Below are positions 7,224 to 7,863 of a stretch of 7,863 bases of DNA, one piece after another. The notes beneath the pieces were generated by a model that worked only from the letters and a program-made list of their open reading frames with translations, searched no databases and was not told where the DNA came from. How positions within the stretch are numbered: the first letter of the stretch is position 1; each line of letters starts with the position of its first letter. Source of the stretch: Dysgonomonas sp. (GTDB taxonomy: Bacteria > Bacteroidota > Bacteroidia > Bacteroidales > Dysgonomonadaceae); assembly GCA_003523545.1 (NCBI GenBank), contig DQAM01000212.1:1-7863 (forward strand), given 5' to 3'. Position numbers and translations under genes: made by a program.

Positions 7224-7728
7224 AATTATCCATCATATTTATATTTTCCAGATACATATTCAACAGGTCTTTTACATCCTCTATTTTCAATTTCAGAATC
7301 CCTGATGGTATAACGAAAGGTGTTCCGGTTATCTTATAGTTATTCCTTAGTCCTGTCACTTTATTATTGCCTATTTTATCCAAATACTCTTCGGGATTAA
7401 TTACAAAAATGAGCAGCATTTTATTCGAATAAATACGGATAATATCAAAGCGGACTATGTCTTTCCATTCAATCAAGCCGATATGCGGTTTAGTGATATT
7501 GTCAGTAATGCCTTTTTCATCAATGATAAGTGCCGGACTCTTGTCAAAGAGTTTTTTAGGAAAAACGAATAATCCCGCTCCGAAAAACAATATAGATGCC
7601 GCGCCAGCGATCTGCCTATACCCTTCGAAGTAAACCAGCAGCCATACACCCAGCAAAACGAACAAGAGTGATCCGGCTATCAGAAATACAATTTTTCTTT
7701 TACTTACGGGGATATATATTGTTTCCAT
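7213..7728 (-). CDS. STM3941-family membrane protein
   Basis: This 171-residue protein has two N-terminal membrane helices (about 12-33 and 38-57) followed by a cytoplasmic-looking domain of about 110 residues. The start METIYIPVSKRKI, the double helix, the PALIIDEKGITDN segment (65-77) and the IEWKDIVRFDI stretch (86-96) match the STM3941 family as I recognise it; the C-terminal part is likely a small PH-like beta domain. No function is established to my knowledge. The gene is on the opposite strand to the rest of the window. Its ATG (7726-7728) lies just downstream of a terminator hairpin. Its stop (7213-7215) falls inside the 3' end of the porin gene. A candidate promoter box lies in the terminator loop upstream. 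Confidence 0.85.
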   Translation of the reverse strand: METIYIPVSKRKIVFLIAGSLLFVLLGVWLLVYFEGYRQIAGAASILFFGAGLFVFPKKLFDKSPALIIDEKGITDNITKPHIGLIEWKDIVRFDIIRIYSNKMLLIFVINPEEYLDKIGNNKVTGLRNNYKITGTPFVIPSGILKLKIEDVKDLLNMYLENINMMDNSTN

Positions 7729-7738
7729 ATATTGATAT

Positions 7739-7770
7739 AAAAAAACCGATAGACAAAGCTACCGGTTTTT
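7739..7770 (-). terminator. Intrinsic terminator hairpin, best in the - direction
   Basis: Arms at 7741-7752 (AAAAACCGATAG) and 7759-7770 (CTACCGGTTTTT) form a 12-bp stem around a 6-base loop (7753-7758). On the - strand the single mismatch becomes a G-U pair and the hairpin ends in a run of seven T (complement of 7739-7745). On the + strand the pair is A-C and the run has five T. It lies 19 bases after the stop of the partial - strand gene at the right edge, so it most likely ends that transcript. It could also weakly stop + strand transcription. Confidence 0.82.
7754..7761 (-). promoter_or_regulatory. Candidate Bacteroidota -7 box (TAGCTTTG)
   Basis: Read on the - strand, 7761 to 7754 is TAGCTTTG, an exact match to the Bacteroidota primary-sigma -7 consensus TAnnTTTG. 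It lies 25 bases upstream of the STM3941-family start, on the correct strand. No clear TTTG -33 element is found at the usual spacing of about 19 bases; only T-rich sequence is there. The box overlaps the terminator loop and one arm. Support is therefore moderate. Confidence 0.4.
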
Positions 7771-7789
7771 ATATTAAAGATAAAATTTC

Positions 7790-7863
7790 TTAGAATAAGA
7801 ATTTAACACCAACCTGCAAATCTCCTATTTGCCTGTCTGCAATTGAGTTAAAAGGATTAGATC
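7790..7863 (-). CDS. C-terminal end of a probable outer-membrane barrel protein
   Basis: Only the last 23 complete codons of this gene lie in the window; the rest continues beyond the right edge. Reading the - strand towards the TAA at 7790-7792 gives the residues NPFNSIADRQ followed by IGDLQVGVKFLF. The alternating hydrophobic pattern with a terminal Phe (LQVGVKFLF) is the classic last strand of an outer-membrane beta-barrel recognised by BAM. The terminator hairpin sits 19 bases after the stop, which supports a true gene end. It is too short to name a family; a general outer-membrane barrel, OmpW/OmpA-like or TonB-dependent type would all fit. Confidence 0.65.
   Translation of the reverse strand, partial: SNPFNSIADRQIGDLQVGVKFLF

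Noticed and set aside
7596..7793. A 65-codon + strand open frame across the STM3941-family start and the terminator.
   Set aside because: It runs through the terminator hairpin and overlaps a better-supported gene on the other strand; its composition is not protein-like.

Overview
The window looks like ordinary chromosome from a member of the Bacteroidota, most likely the order Bacteroidales. This placement is inferred from several signs. Start codons lack Shine-Dalgarno sequences and sit behind AT-rich leaders. The FolC carries a DTGHN motif where other phyla usually have DGAHN. There is a DUF1015 protein, an STM3941-type membrane protein, and outer-membrane barrel proteins ending in an aromatic or hydrophobic residue. 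The base composition is moderately AT-rich. Genus cannot be set from the sequence alone.

Layout on the + strand: the 3' half of frr (ribosome recycling factor) enters from the left edge. A 118-bp spacer follows, holding a striking 22-bp-stem hairpin built of heptamer repeats. Then comes a tight run of six genes: a DUF1015 protein, rsgA (30S-maturation GTPase), a DUF2809 membrane protein, an unrecognised 133-residue helical protein, a cardiolipin synthase with two HKD motifs, and folC (dihydrofolate/folylpolyglutamate synthase). From rsgA to folC the genes overlap or are at most 11 bp apart, so they are very probably co-transcribed and partly translationally coupled. A 74-bp spacer then leads to a separate outer-membrane porin-like gene.

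On the - strand, an STM3941-family two-helix membrane protein converges on the porin gene and overlaps its 3' end by 11 bp. Upstream of it is a strong terminator hairpin. Beyond that, the window edge cuts the last codons of another - strand gene whose C-terminus looks like an outer-membrane beta-barrel strand.

Functionally, the window mixes translation (frr, rsgA), envelope biogenesis (cls, DUF2809, the porin and the other membrane proteins) and one-carbon metabolism (folC). I see no mobile element, CRISPR array, tRNA, rRNA, riboswitch or defence system. No spacer exceeds 300 bp. The most unusual points are the heptad-repeat hairpin after frr, a perfect Bacteroidota -7 box embedded in the terminator loop near the right end, and a cluster of 7-base homopolymer runs at the start of the unrecognised gene. 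I did not find a convincing undescribed multi-gene system.
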